A stretch of DNA of 64,000 nucleotides from Candidatus Phosphoribacter baldrii (GCA_016704565.1 JADIZV010000001.1:310001-374000); one strand, 5' to 3'; numbered from the stretch's first letter, positions 25,824-36,506 are shown. The notes: generated from the sequence alone by a model not told the origin. A program made the numbers and translations.

Positions 25824-26739
25824 CGAAACCCTCCCCCGTCAGCCCGACGAACCAATCCTCGAGATCCTGTGCGCCACTGGTGAATCCGCGGACCGCCACG
25901 CCGGCATGGACGAGCGCGGCAACGGCCTTCTCCGGGGCAACCCCACCGAGCTCGCCGGTCACCTGGGCGTGGGCCGCGTCGACGCTCACCTGGGTGGCGC
26001 CCAGCTCGCGCAGCACGTATGCCGCCTGCTCACCGTCGTCGGTCCGCACGACCGCGCGGGTGGCCCCGCCTTGAAGCTGCGCGAGTGGTCCTTGAGCGAC
26101 GAGTTTGCCCTCGCGCATGACCCCCAGATGGGTGCAGATCTGCGCGACCTCGGACAGTAGATGGCTGGAGACGAGCACGGTCGTGCCGTCGGCCCCAAGC
26201 GACCCGATGAGGGCACGGACCTCCCGAGTCCCTTGCGGGTCAAGGCCATTGGTGGGCTCGTCGAGGACGAGCAGGTCCCGCGGCATGAGCAAGGCCCCGG
26301 CGATGGCCAGCCGTTGGCGCATGCCCAGCGAATAGGCCCGGTACTTCTTGCCCGCCGCCGCCAGCAGCCCGACCCGGTCAAGCGCCGCGTCGACCCGCGC
26401 CCGGGACGTGCGCGGGTCGGCCCGGCGGTCGGCGACATCGAGCCGAGCCAGGTTGGCCCGGCCGGTCAGGTAGGGGTGGAAGGCCGGGCCCTCGACCAAC
26501 GCGCCGACCCGGTGCAGGGCCGATTCGGCCTGGTCAGGGATGGCCAACCCAAGCAGCTCGGAGCGTCCGTCGCTCGGCCCCACCAACCCGAGCAGCATCC
26601 GGATCGTCGTCGTCTTGCCCGACCCGTTCGGCCCGAGGAAGCCATACACCGACCCCGAGGGCACCGCGAGGTCGATCCCGGCGACCACCGTCTGGGAGCC
26701 GAACCGCTTGGTCAACCCCCACGTCTGGACTGCGAGCAT
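25810..26739 (-). CDS. ABC transporter ATP-binding protein
   Basis: This ATPase of about 309 residues pairs with the adjacent permease. Walker A is FLGPNGSGKTTT, the signature is YSLGMRQRL (a normal variant in drug/Na+ exporters), Walker B is LLVLDEPTNGLDP and the switch is SSHLLSEV. The ATG at 26739 (MLAVQTWGLTKRF) fits the start of the domain; longer starts would overlap the upstream gene. It lies 10 nt after the LolA-like gene, so the three genes are co-transcribed. Its role is export or lipid/peptide stress defence; the exact substrate is not evident. Confidence 0.9.
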   Translation of the reverse strand: MLAVQTWGLTKRFGSQTVVAGIDLAVPSGSVYGFLGPNGSGKTTTIRMLLGLVGPSDGRSELLGLAIPDQAESALHRVGALVEGPAFHPYLTGRANLARLDVADRRADPRTSRARVDAALDRVGLLAAAGKKYRAYSLGMRQRLAIAGALLMPRDLLVLDEPTNGLDPQGTREVRALIGSLGADGTTVLVSSHLLSEVAQICTHLGVMREGKLVAQGPLAQLQGGATRAVVRTDDGEQAAYVLRELGATQVSVDAAHAQVTGELGGVAPEKAVAALVHAGVAVRGFTSGAQDLEDWFVGLTGEGFDVSG

Positions 26740-26749
26740 CCGCGCGCCG

Positions 26750-27994
26750 TCAGCCGGCAGCGGGAGCTGCGAGGGCGGCATACAGGGCCTCGGGGGCGAC
26801 CGCCCCAAGAGCCGCGCGACCGTCGTCGGTGAGGACGAGCGAGAAGAGGGTGCCCTCGAGGACCCGACCGCTCCCCCACGCGCCCGACACCTTGGGCAGC
26901 GCGGCGAGCAGGGACTGGAGTTGATCGGTTCCGCCCGGGGCCCCCTTGCCTGGGGACGTCTGGGCCGGAGTCGTGCCCGCCGCCTGAGCCGGAAGCTTTG
27001 CGACGACGATCCGCGACCAGCCCTGTCCGACCATGCGAACGGCGTCAGCCGGCTTGGCGGTGGGCGCTCCGGCCGGCGGGGTCGGCATACCAGCGGCCTT
27101 GTCCGCCAATGCTTCTGGCATTCCTTCGGTGACCGTCGTGCCTGGCGGTGGGGTGAACTCGAACTGTCGCGCCTCGGGCGCCGAGAAGTCGATCGCCGTG
27201 AAGCCCACCTCGAGCGCGGGCGTCGCTTGCTTGGTCGAGAAGACCTGGACGCGCAGCGGAAGGTGCCGCTCGCCGTCGACCGCGAGACGCACCTGCGCGA
27301 CGAGGGTCGCCGAGTCCTTGGGGGTCAGCACGAGCTCGTATGCCGTGCGCCCCGCCACGACGACAGCCGGACCGACCTCGGCGCGGGTCGTCGGGTCGAT
27401 CGCTGCGAGCGCTGCCTTGGCCGCCTCATCGGGGGTTGCGGGCAGACCCGTCCCGGTGGGACGCGCGGTCATCAGCGGACCGGCGGTCCGGGCGGCGGCG
27501 CTCTTGGCCCCGCTATAGGCCCCGCTCTTGGCCGCTGCCATCGCGGCCGGGTCCATGACGAGGTGGGTCGCAGTCTGCGCCTTGCTCGACCACACCCAGA
27601 CGTCCTTGCCGTTGTGGATGATGTCCGACTCGCCGAGGGTGCCGATGAGGGCGAGGCGCTGCTGGTTCTCCCCGCCGTACCAGACCTTCCAGGTGTGGCT
27701 GCCGCTGACGATCGAGGTGAGCTCGGCGGCACCCGCCCCGCCCATGCCGCTCGCACCGCTCATGCCGGGCAGCTGCGGCAGGCCAAGGTCAGCAGTCTGC
27801 ACGACCGTCCCCGACAGGTGGTCGAGCCGGGCCCGCTGGAGATCGGCGAGCAACTCAGCGGCCGTCCGGGGAGCCAAGTCGCTGTCGGCCGAGGCCAGTC
27901 GGCTGCCCGCGACCGAGGCACCGGCGACGAGGACGAGGACGGCGGCGGGAACGGCCCAGCGGCCGAACCGGGAACGCAACGGTGAAGCGGTCAT
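26750..27994 (-). CDS. LolA/DUF2092-like exported protein
   Basis: This 414-residue protein has an ATG at 27994, a basic N-terminus and one hydrophobic segment (WAVPAAVLVLVAGASVAG) that serves as signal or anchor. The body has the pattern of the LolA-like beta-barrel of actinobacterial sigma-factor-associated or outer-membrane-lipoprotein-carrier-like proteins. It contains LSGTVVQTADLGLPQLP, an IIHNGKDVWVWSS strand and EVGPAVVVAGRTAYELVL. Such proteins bind lipophilic ligands outside the membrane. It is the first gene of an operon with the ABC exporter and is divergent from the two-component system 115 nt away, which may control it. Confidence 0.7.
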   Translation of the reverse strand: MTASPLRSRFGRWAVPAAVLVLVAGASVAGSRLASADSDLAPRTAAELLADLQRARLDHLSGTVVQTADLGLPQLPGMSGASGMGGAGAAELTSIVSGSHTWKVWYGGENQQRLALIGTLGESDIIHNGKDVWVWSSKAQTATHLVMDPAAMAAAKSGAYSGAKSAAARTAGPLMTARPTGTGLPATPDEAAKAALAAIDPTTRAEVGPAVVVAGRTAYELVLTPKDSATLVAQVRLAVDGERHLPLRVQVFSTKQATPALEVGFTAIDFSAPEARQFEFTPPPGTTVTEGMPEALADKAAGMPTPPAGAPTAKPADAVRMVGQGWSRIVVAKLPAQAAGTTPAQTSPGKGAPGGTDQLQSLLAALPKVSGAWGSGRVLEGTLFSLVLTDDGRAALGAVAPEALYAALAAPAAG

Positions 27995-28109
27995 GGGCCC
28001 AGGATGCCTCACCCCACCTGAGAGGACCCTGAGACCGCTGCGGCGGCAAACCGGCCAGAGATCGGGGTCGAGAGCAGCGACGGTGAGACACGCATGTCAT
28101 CGTGTCCCT

Positions 28110-28763
28110 ATGCGGGTCTTGGTGGTCGAGGACGAACGCGGGATGGCCGCTGCCCTGACCCGTGGCCTCACCGCGGAGGGCTTCGTCGTCGACGTATGCC
28201 GCGACGGCCCATCCGGTCTGGAGGCCGCCCGGTTCGGAGGCTATGACGCGGTGTTGCTCGACCTCATGCTGCCGGGGATGTCGGGCTACACCGTCGTGCG
28301 GACCCTGCGCGAAGAGGCCAACTGGGTGCCGGTGCTCGTCCTGTCAGCCAAGGACGGCGAATACGACCAAGCTGACGCACTCGACTATGGCGCCGACGAC
28401 TACCTCACCAAACCGTTCTCCTTCGTCGTTCTGCTCGCCAAGCTGCGGGCCTTGGTCCGGCGTGACCCGGTGCCGCGCCCGACCGCGGTGCAGGCGCACG
28501 GCATACGGCTGGATCCGGCGACCCGTGAGGTGACCGTCGACGGCGCGCACGTCGAGTTGGCGGTCCGCGAATTCGCTGTGTTGGAGCGGCTGTTGGCGGC
28601 TTCGCCCGCGGTCGTGAGCAAAGAGGAACTGCTCGACGCGGTGTGGGGCGACGCCGCCGAGGGGGTCAATATCGTCGAGGTCTACGTCGGCTATCTGCGG
28701 CGCAAGCTCGGCCGCGAGCGAGTCGAGACGGTGCGCGGCGTGGGCTATCGGATCGCGCCGTGA
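28110..28763 (+). CDS. OmpR-family response regulator
   Basis: This 217-residue regulator has a receiver domain at residues 1-115 with all key residues: acidic pair in VVEDE, phospho-acceptor Asp in LLDLMLPG (about 51), Ser in LSAKDG and Lys in TKPF. A winged-helix DNA-binding domain of the OmpR/PhoB type follows at about 130-217 (LLDAVWGDAAEGVNIVEVYVGYLRRKLG). The ATG at 28110 is the first in-frame start. The stop overlaps the kinase start (GTGA). It is transcribed away from the LolA-like/ABC operon, which is a likely target. Confidence 0.93.
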   Translation: MRVLVVEDERGMAAALTRGLTAEGFVVDVCRDGPSGLEAARFGGYDAVLLDLMLPGMSGYTVVRTLREEANWVPVLVLSAKDGEYDQADALDYGADDYLTKPFSFVVLLAKLRALVRRDPVPRPTAVQAHGIRLDPATREVTVDGAHVELAVREFAVLERLLAASPAVVSKEELLDAVWGDAAEGVNIVEVYVGYLRRKLGRERVETVRGVGYRIAP

Positions 28764-30256
28764 CCGCCGGCCCGCGGTGGTTCCGGCGGCTGACGATCCG
28801 GTGGCGGCTCATGACGATCGGCCTCGTCGGGCTCGCCGTCGCGCTCGCAGCCGCTGGCACCCTGCTGTATGCCGTGCTCTCGGCAACCCTCACCCGCACG
28901 CTCGCGTCGGAGGCCTCTGCGGCGGCCCGCGAGGTGGCCGGGTTGGTCGACCAGAACCGGCTGAGTGATCCGGTCCCGGTGTCGGGGGCGCTGGTGGTGC
29001 AGGTGCTCGACGGGTCGTCGCGGGTGGTGGCCGGGTCGCCCGTGGCTGATCGGCTCACGCCGCTCGTGACGGTCGATGAGACCGGTCGCGCGCTGGCCGG
29101 TGAGGCGATGACCGTGCCGGGTTCGCGAGCCGGCTTGACCGGGCGGCTGCAGGTGGCTGCGGTCGCTGCCGGACCGGGGACGGCTCGGTTGACCGTCGTC
29201 GCGGGGGTTCCGACGGGTGACGTCGATGTGAGTCTCGGGCTGGTCCGAACCATGCTGCTCATCGGCCTTCCGGTCTTGCTGACGGCGCTGGGGGCCGTGG
29301 CCTGGCGAGTCATCGGCGCCGCGCTGGCGCCCGTCGAGGCGTTGCGGCTGGGGGCCGAGCGGATTGGCGCGGACGCCGCCGCCGGACGCTTGGCGCATCG
29401 ACGTCGGCTCCCCTCCGTCACCACCACCGATGCCGAAGCCCCCTCCGACCGGTTGCCTCTCCCCGAAGCCCGTGACGAGATCCATTCTCTGGCAACGACG
29501 CTCAATGGGATGCTCGATCGGCTCGACGCGCTGGCCGAGCGGCAACAAACCTTCGTCGACGATGCCGCCCACGAGCTGCGTAGCCCCTTGGCGACCTTGC
29601 GCACCCAGTTGGAGGTGGCCGCGCACGTCGGCGCGGGCGGGACCCTGCCAGCTGAGCTGCTCCCCGACGTCGAGCGCCTGGGCCGCCTGGTCGACGACCT
29701 GCTTGTGTTGGCACGCTCCGGTGGCGGAGTCAGTCCGGGACGGGTCGAGGCGGTCGACCTCACCTCCCTGCTCGGCGAGATCCTCACCCGGTATGCCGCA
29801 GCCCGAGTCCCCGTGACCCTCGCCGAGGCGCAGTTTGCCGGAGAGTCGGCCATCGGGCGCGAGACAGGGTCAGGCCCCGGAGACACGACCGATCCCGGGG
29901 CCCACGTCGACTGCACCGTCTTGGCCCACCGCGCAGACCTCGTCCGGGTCGTCACCAACCTCGTCGACAACGCGGTCCGGCACGCCTCGACGAGCGTCAC
30001 CCTGTCGGTCGGAGCCGACCCGAGCGGGACCTGGCTGCGCGTGAGCGACGATGGACACGGCATACCGGATGGGGACCGTGAGCGAGTCTTCGAGAGGTTC
30101 GCACGATTGGACGAGGCGCGCGACCGCGACTCGGGCGGGTCCGGGCTCGGGCTGCCGATCGCGCGGGAGTTGGCCCGCCGCAACGGGGCCGACCTGCACC
30201 TGGCCGACGCCCACCCCGGCGTCGTCGCCGAGCTCCGGTGGGCCCCACCCAGTTGA
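28760..30256 (+). CDS. Sensor histidine kinase
   Basis: This 498-residue membrane kinase has a first transmembrane helix at about residues 15-42, an extracytoplasmic sensor loop of about 115 residues, a second helix at about 158-182, a HAMP-like linker and then the catalytic core. The H box is DDAAHELRSPLATLRTQ (His at about 271), the N box RVVTNLVDNAVRH, and the G boxes SDDGHGIPDGD and GGSGLGLPIA. It phosphorylates the co-encoded OmpR-type regulator. The GTG at 28760 overlaps the regulator stop. The insertion between the dimerisation and ATPase domains (about residues 355-385) is unusually long and Gly/Thr-rich. Confidence 0.93.
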   Translation: MTAGPRWFRRLTIRWRLMTIGLVGLAVALAAAGTLLYAVLSATLTRTLASEASAAAREVAGLVDQNRLSDPVPVSGALVVQVLDGSSRVVAGSPVADRLTPLVTVDETGRALAGEAMTVPGSRAGLTGRLQVAAVAAGPGTARLTVVAGVPTGDVDVSLGLVRTMLLIGLPVLLTALGAVAWRVIGAALAPVEALRLGAERIGADAAAGRLAHRRRLPSVTTTDAEAPSDRLPLPEARDEIHSLATTLNGMLDRLDALAERQQTFVDDAAHELRSPLATLRTQLEVAAHVGAGGTLPAELLPDVERLGRLVDDLLVLARSGGGVSPGRVEAVDLTSLLGEILTRYAAARVPVTLAEAQFAGESAIGRETGSGPGDTTDPGAHVDCTVLAHRADLVRVVTNLVDNAVRHASTSVTLSVGADPSGTWLRVSDDGHGIPDGDRERVFERFARLDEARDRDSGGSGLGLPIARELARRNGADLHLADAHPGVVAELRWAPPS

Positions 30257-30296
30257 GTGCGGTGGGACGCGGCCTGTGGGCCACGAACCACCACAC
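30257..30296. terminator. Possible bidirectional terminator
   Basis: Between convergent genes, GTGCGGTGG (30257-30265) pairs with CCACCACAC (30288-30296) with one mismatch, enclosing an inner GGCC...GGCC stem. No U-tract is present. Confidence 0.35.
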
Positions 30297-30311
30297 GCCG
30301 CGGTCGCTCGC

Positions 30312-32024
30312 TCAGCCCTTGAGTTCCGGGAACATGTCGTCGCGCCACTCGGTGCCGCTCGGCTTGATTTCGCCGGCCGCCACCTGCTCCTCGCGGGAGC
30401 GTAGCTCGACCCGGCGGATCTTGCCCGAGATCGTCTTGGGCAGCTCCGCGAACTCGATCCGGCGAACGCGCTGCCAGGGCTGCAGATGCTCGCGCGCATA
30501 GCGCAGGATGGAACGCGCGGTCTCCTCGTCCGCGGCATACCCGGGCGCGAGCATGAGGTAAGCCTTGGGGACAGCCAGGCGCACCTCGTCGGGAGCCGGG
30601 ACCACCGCCGCCTCGGCGACCGCCGGGTGCTCGATGAGCACCGACTCCAGCTCGAACGGGCTGATCTTGAAGTCGCTGGCCTTGAACACGTCGTCGGTGC
30701 GCCCGATGTAGGTGATGTAGCCATCGGCGTCCAGGCTGGCGACGTCGCCGGTGTGGTACCAGCCGCCAGCCATCGCCTCGGCGTTGCGGACCTCGTCGCC
30801 CTGATAGCCGGTCATCAACGCGAGCGGTCTGGCCGACAGGTCGAAACAGATCTCCCCTTCCGCCCCTACCCCCTCGACCCGTTCGCCGCTGATCGGGTCG
30901 ACGAGCACCACCGGCTGACCCGGCAACGGGCGGCCCATCGAGCCCGGCTTGACCACCGACCCGGGCGTATTCCCCACGGCTGCAGTCATTTCCGTCTGGC
31001 CGTAACCATCGCGCAGGGTCAGCCCCCACGCCTTGGCCACTTGGTCGATGACCTCCGGGTTGAGCGGCTCACCTGCGCCGATGACCTCGCGCAACGCGCC
31101 CGGCCCACCCGAGAGATCCGCGTTGATGAGCATCCGCCACACCGTCGGCGGCGCACAGAAGCTCGTCACGCTGTGCGTCCGCAGCTGCCCGAGCAGGGCC
31201 GCCGCGTCGAACCGCGCGTAGTTGTAGACGAAGACCGTCGCCTGTGCGATCCACGGTGCGAAGAAGCACGACCACGCGTGCTTGGCCCAACCCGGCGAAG
31301 AGATGTTGAGGTGGACGTCACCCGGCTGCAACCCGAGCCAGAACATCGTCGACAGGTGCCCGACCGGGTAGGACACCTGGGTGTGCTCGACCAACTTGGG
31401 CCGGCTCGTCGTCCCCGAGGTGAAGTAGAGCAAGAGCGGGTCCCCGGGCGCCGTTCCCGGGTGCGGGGTCGGCTCCGCGTCCTTCTCGTATGCCGCCCGC
31501 AGATCCGCCCAGCCGGCCACGTCGCCGATGCAGATCCGGCCGTAGTCCCCCGGCACCTCGTCGAACTTCGCCGTCTGGTCCGGGTTGGTGACGACGAACC
31601 GGGCCCCGCCGCGGGCGATCCGGTCGATGAGGTCGGTGGCCCCTGCTGCGGTCGTCGTCGGCATGATGATCGCGCCCAGCTTCATCACCGCGAGCATGCA
31701 GTCCCAGAGCTGCACCTGGTTGCCGAGCATGAGCAACACCGGGTCGCCCTTGGAAACCCCTTGGGCCGAAAGCCAACTGGCGACCTGGTCGGAGCGGCAG
31801 GCCATCTCGTCGAAGGTGCGCGTCTGGGCAGAGCCGTCCTCCTCGACGAGGATGAGGGCCGGCTGGTCGTTACCGCGGGCGATGACGTCGAACCAGTCGC
31901 ACGCCCAGTTGAAGGTGTCGCCCACGTCCGGCCAGCGGAACTCGGCAATCGCCCGCGCATGGTCCCCGCGCAGGGACAACAACTGGTCGCGGGCCTGGCG
32001 GTAGTTCTCAGTGGCGGTCGTCAT
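30312..32024 (-). CDS. AMP-dependent acyl-CoA synthetase (medium-chain type)
   Basis: This 570-residue adenylate-forming enzyme activates a carboxylic acid with ATP and loads it on CoA. Motifs are the P-loop YFTSGTTSRPKLVEHT (about residues 208-223), GYGQTE (about 350) and the hinge/C-terminal segment YITYIGRTDDVFKASDF, with the catalytic Lys region ELPKTISGKIRRVELR near 540. The length and C-terminal domain fit the acetyl/medium-chain acyl-CoA ligase group (ACSM-like). The substrate is not determined. It begins at ATG 32024 and stands alone, with a terminator hairpin of the next gene upstream. Confidence 0.92.
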   Translation of the reverse strand: MTTATENYRQARDQLLSLRGDHARAIAEFRWPDVGDTFNWACDWFDVIARGNDQPALILVEEDGSAQTRTFDEMACRSDQVASWLSAQGVSKGDPVLLMLGNQVQLWDCMLAVMKLGAIIMPTTTAAGATDLIDRIARGGARFVVTNPDQTAKFDEVPGDYGRICIGDVAGWADLRAAYEKDAEPTPHPGTAPGDPLLLYFTSGTTSRPKLVEHTQVSYPVGHLSTMFWLGLQPGDVHLNISSPGWAKHAWSCFFAPWIAQATVFVYNYARFDAAALLGQLRTHSVTSFCAPPTVWRMLINADLSGGPGALREVIGAGEPLNPEVIDQVAKAWGLTLRDGYGQTEMTAAVGNTPGSVVKPGSMGRPLPGQPVVLVDPISGERVEGVGAEGEICFDLSARPLALMTGYQGDEVRNAEAMAGGWYHTGDVASLDADGYITYIGRTDDVFKASDFKISPFELESVLIEHPAVAEAAVVPAPDEVRLAVPKAYLMLAPGYAADEETARSILRYAREHLQPWQRVRRIEFAELPKTISGKIRRVELRSREEQVAAGEIKPSGTEWRDDMFPELKG

Positions 32025-32103
32025 GGGTCCACTGTGCCCAAGCCCTCACCCGCTCGCTACCGGAACGACTGTGGCGCTGGTGACACGGCATACCCCCGCG
32101 GGA

Positions 32104-32129
32104 AGGTCACCACGAGCGGGTGGTGACCT
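32104..32129 (-). terminator. Hairpin terminator after the DUF6636 lipoprotein gene
   Basis: AGGTCACCAC (32104-32113) and GTGGTGACCT (32120-32129) form a perfect 10-bp stem with a 6-nt loop, touching the stop codon of the minus-strand gene. No U-tract follows. Confidence 0.65.
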
Positions 32130-32767
32130 CAGCGCAGGGTGTATGCCGCGCGGCTGATGTCGAAGCCCGCCTTGGTCGACGTGTTGGTGCAGTGCATCCC
32201 ATCGGGCTGTGACGTGCACACAATCGGACCGAACTTCAGGCTGGCGCCGTAGGCGAGGGCGACCGCCTTGCGACCGCTGACGGTGACCACCTGGGAGCCC
32301 GGCTTACCGTTCCACCACGCGCCGTCGGAGCCCACGACGTCCGACCCGGCGATGGCGTCACTGACGCACGAGATGCCCGACTTCGCCTCGAGATAGGTGC
32401 CGTGACCCCAGTCGAACTCGCAGTCGGCGGGCTTCGGCGGGAGCTTCCAGGTGTGCTCCATGACGTCGCAGCGGATCGCGTAGCCCGGCGCCACGTCGAT
32501 GGTGAACGCCGCGCAGACGATGTTGCCGGTGGGACTGTCCCACGCGGTCATCGCATGGCCCGTGCCGTCGATCGTCGGCCCGACGACGGCGGTCGTGGTG
32601 GCTGCCGCGGGCCGGGTCCCGCTCGGGGCGGCCGCCGTCGCAGCCGGGGCTGGCACCGTGACGACCACCGTGGCGGTCGTCGGGGCCGATGACGTTCCAA
32701 CCAAGCCGCACGCGCCGAGGGCAGCGCACCAAGCCAGGGCGATACCGAGGCGCAGGAGAGGAATCAC
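32129..32767 (-). CDS. DUF6636-like lipoprotein
   Basis: This 212-residue lipoprotein has a signal peptide ending in the lipobox LGAC (Cys at about 20), then a Thr/Ala/Pro linker to about residue 75 and a Cys-rich globular domain. The domain pattern SPTGNIVCAAF, YAIRCDV, PPKPADCEFDWG, GISCVSD, FGPIVCTS and MHCTN fits the DUF6636 family of actinobacterial exported proteins. Six Cys residues could form three disulfides. The function is unknown. It follows asd at 35 nt in the same direction. Confidence 0.75.
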   Translation of the reverse strand: MIPLLRLGIALAWCAALGACGLVGTSSAPTTATVVVTVPAPAATAAAPSGTRPAAATTTAVVGPTIDGTGHAMTAWDSPTGNIVCAAFTIDVAPGYAIRCDVMEHTWKLPPKPADCEFDWGHGTYLEAKSGISCVSDAIAGSDVVGSDGAWWNGKPGSQVVTVSGRKAVALAYGASLKFGPIVCTSQPDGMHCTNTSTKAGFDISRAAYTLR

Positions 32768-32802
32768 GTCCTTGATCCTGGCATACCGACCCGCGCGAGG
32801 GG

Positions 32803-33845
32803 TCAGGAGATGAGCAGCTCGGCGATCTGGACGGTGTTAAGGGCCGCGCCCTTGCGCAGGTTGTCGTTGCTGACGAACAGCACCAGGCCGCGGCCGCCGT
32901 CGACGGACTGATCCTCGCGGATCCGACCGACGTAGGACGGGTCGGCGCCGGCGGCCTGCAGCGGCGTGGGCGCGTCGGACAGCTCGACCCCGGGGGCGGC
33001 GGCCAGCAGCTCGCGAGCCCGGGCCGGGCTGATCGGGCGCTCGAACTCCGCGTTGATCGACAGTGAGTGGCCGGTGAAGACAGGCACCCGGACGCAGGTG
33101 CCGGACACCCGCAGCTCGGGCAGGTCGAGGATCTTGCGCGACTCGTTGCGCAGCTTGCGCTCCTCGTCGGTCTCGTCGCTGCCGTCGTCGAGGACCGACC
33201 CGGCGATCGGGACGACGTCGAAGGCGATGGGGGCGACGTACTTGACCGGCGCGCCGAGGTCGACAGCGCGGCCGTCATGGGCCAGCCCCTCGATGTCGCC
33301 GGACTCCATGGCGCGCCGGACCTGGGTCGCCAGCTCCTGAACGCCCGCGAGCCCGGTGCCGGACACCGCCTGGTAGGTGGACACGACGAGCCGCACCAGA
33401 CCGGCCTCGTCGGCCAGCGGCTTGAGCACCGGCATGGCCGCCATCGTCGTGCAGTTGGGGTTGGCGATGATCCCCTTGGGGGTGTCCTTGGCGGCGGCCG
33501 GGTTGACCTCCGAGACGACCAGCGGCACCTCGGGGTCCATCCGCCAGGCCGACGAGTTGTCGATGACCGTGACGCCCGCTGCGGCGAAGCGGGGGGCCTG
33601 GGCCTTGGACGTCGTCGCGCCCGCCGAGAAGATCGCGATGTCCAGGCCGGTCGGGTCGGCCGTCGAGGCGTCCTCGACGACGATGTCCCGGCCCTGCCAC
33701 TTGATGGTCGATCCCGCAGAGCGAGCCGAGGCGAACAGCCGCAACTCGCCCACCGGGAAGTTGCGCTCGGCGAGGATGCGCAGGACGACCCCGCCGACCT
33801 GGCCGGTGGCTCCGACGACCCCGACGTTGAGCGTGCGCGGCATAC

Positions 33846-33849
<4 letters not shown>
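32803..33849 (-). CDS. asd: Aspartate-semialdehyde dehydrogenase
   Basis: This 348-residue enzyme reduces L-aspartyl-4-phosphate to aspartate semialdehyde with NADPH, the second step toward lysine/diaminopimelate, threonine and methionine. The N-terminal NADP-binding motif is GVVGATGQVGG, the catalytic Cys is in NPNCTTMA (about residue 130), and the substrate region is TGHSLSINAEF with the catalytic His (about 247). The ATG at 33849 overlaps the lysC stop (ATGA), so the two enzymes are translationally coupled. Diaminopimelate is also needed for peptidoglycan. Confidence 0.96.
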
Positions 33850-35120
<1,271 letters not shown>

Positions 35121-35152
35121 TGACGTGCTCCCGGGGACGGACCTGTGGACCG

Positions 35153-35168
35153 CCCGAGTTTACTCGGG
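35153..35168. promoter_or_regulatory. Perfect 7-bp hairpin in the lysC leader
   Basis: CCCGAGTTTACTCGGG has a stem of CCCGAGT/ACTCGGG with a 2-nt loop, 33 nt before the lysC ATG. It could be the terminator of the DUF5063 gene, an operator or a leader structure. Confidence 0.4.
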
Positions 35169-35200
35169 GCGTCGGCACGCGTTCTCAGCCCGCCGCATCG

Positions 35201-35216
35201 CGAGACACCCGTCTCG
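35201..35216. terminator. Second hairpin between DUF5063 gene and lysC
   Basis: CGAGACACCCGTCTCG: 6-bp stem, 4-nt loop. It lies 40 nt beyond the DUF5063 stop codon on the minus strand, so it may end that transcript. Confidence 0.35.
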
Positions 35217-35255
35217 GCTGATGAACACGGCGCGACCGCGGAAGACCGCCGATGG

Positions 35256-35885
35256 TCAGGGGTGCAGGGCGTCGAACTCGGCGTCGGCGACAGTGTCTTC
35301 GTCGGCATCCAAGCGCAGGTGGGCCAGGATCGACTGGAGCACGCGCAGCGACGCCGCCGCCCGCTCACCCCAGGTCGACAAGTAGGAGAACTGCCACCAC
35401 CACAGCGCCTCGACCCGGCGACCCGCGTCGTAGTGGCTCAAGCCGTGGGCCAGTGCCAGGCAGATCTCGGTCATGTCGTTGGACAGCGACCCCTTGGTCA
35501 GCTCGGCCTGGGTGACCGGGTCGACGAGGTCGGCGTAGTCATCGATGCCCTCAAAGAGGTTGGCCAGGTTGTCGCGCAGCGGCTCGACGTCGGCGTCGGG
35601 GCCCGGGTCAGGCTCGAACCGCTCGTCGAGCACGACGTCTTGGATGGCTCCGAGCCGTGACCCGGCCAGGAGCAACTGGGCGGTGGCCAGCAGCAGCATC
35701 GGCATCGCGATGTCGGGCGAGGAGCCTGACGCGATCTCGGTGACCGTCGTGACGTAGGCCCGGGCCTGGGTCGCGGACTCGTCGGCCAGGTCAGTGACCT
35801 CGTCGGCCTCGGCGACGGCCCCGGGAGCTGTGGCCGCGGCTGGAACGGGGGCGGGCGGCATACCGGATCGGTCGGTGTCAGGCAT
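35256..35885 (-). CDS. DUF5063 family protein
   Basis: This 209-residue cytosolic, acidic, all-helical protein carries phrases such as EPLRDNLANLFEGIDDYADLVDP and AHGLSHYDAGRRVEALWWWQFSYLSTWGERAAASLRVLQSIL. These are typical of DUF5063, which in actinobacteria usually follows recR. The function is unknown. The ATG at 35885 overlaps the end of recR by 8 nt, so it is made with RecR. The first 35 residues are a Pro/Ala-rich tail. Confidence 0.85.
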   Translation of the reverse strand: MPDTDRSGMPPAPVPAAATAPGAVAEADEVTDLADESATQARAYVTTVTEIASGSSPDIAMPMLLLATAQLLLAGSRLGAIQDVVLDERFEPDPGPDADVEPLRDNLANLFEGIDDYADLVDPVTQAELTKGSLSNDMTEICLALAHGLSHYDAGRRVEALWWWQFSYLSTWGERAAASLRVLQSILAHLRLDADEDTVADAEFDALHP

Positions 35886-36477
35886 GGACGGTGCGCCGTC
35901 CCTCGAAAGCCCTACCCAGAGTCACTTCATCAGCGTATTCGAGGTCGCCCCCCACCGGCAGGCCTGAGGCGAGCCGAGTCACACGCAACCCCAGCGGTGC
36001 GAGCGTGCGCGAGAGGTAGGTCGCTGTGGCCTCGCCCGCGATATTGGGGTCGGTGGCGATGATGACCTCCACGACGCCACCGTCGGCGAGGCGGGTCATC
36101 AGCTCACGGATGCGTAGGTCTTCGGGGCCGATCCCGTCCATCGGGCTGATCGCGCCGCCGAGCACGTGATAGCGGCCGCGGAACTCGCGGGTCCGCTCGA
36201 TCGCGGCGACATCTTTGGGCTCCTCGACCACACAGATCGCGGTCTGGTCGCGCCTCGGGTCACCACAGATCCGGCACAGGACCGCTTCGGCGACGTTGCC
36301 GCAGAGCTCGCAGAAGCGGATCTTGTCCTTGACCTCGGCGAGCACCTGGACCAGCCGGGTCACGTCGGTCGGGTCGGCCTGGACGAGGTGGAAGGCGATC
36401 CGCTGGGCGCTCTTGGGCCCGATCCCAGGCAGCCGCCCGAGCTCGTCGATGAGGTCCTGAACGATGCCTTCGTACAC
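35878..36477 (-). CDS. recR: Recombination mediator RecR
   Basis: This 199-residue protein of standard length loads RecA on gaps together with RecO(F) during recombinational repair. It has a helix-hairpin-helix (LGRLPGIGPKSAQRIAFHL), a four-Cys zinc finger (CELCGN...CRICGD), a TOPRIM domain (CVVEEPKDVAAIERT and IIATDPNIAGEATA) and a C-terminal Walker-B-like part. The start is GTG 36477. It lies between the ADP-ribosylglycohydrolase gene and DUF5063 in the common actinobacterial dnaX-recR region. Confidence 0.96.
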   Translation of the reverse strand: MYEGIVQDLIDELGRLPGIGPKSAQRIAFHLVQADPTDVTRLVQVLAEVKDKIRFCELCGNVAEAVLCRICGDPRRDQTAICVVEEPKDVAAIERTREFRGRYHVLGGAISPMDGIGPEDLRIRELMTRLADGGVVEVIIATDPNIAGEATATYLSRTLAPLGLRVTRLASGLPVGGDLEYADEVTLGRAFEGRRTVHA

Positions 36478-36506
36478 CCGGCCAGACTACGGGCGGCCGC
36501 CGACAA

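Noticed and set aside
28641..31029. A very long minus-strand frame across the sensor kinase gene and the acyl-CoA synthetase end
   Set aside because: It is antisense to the kinase and shifted relative to the synthetase; both real genes have clear motifs.
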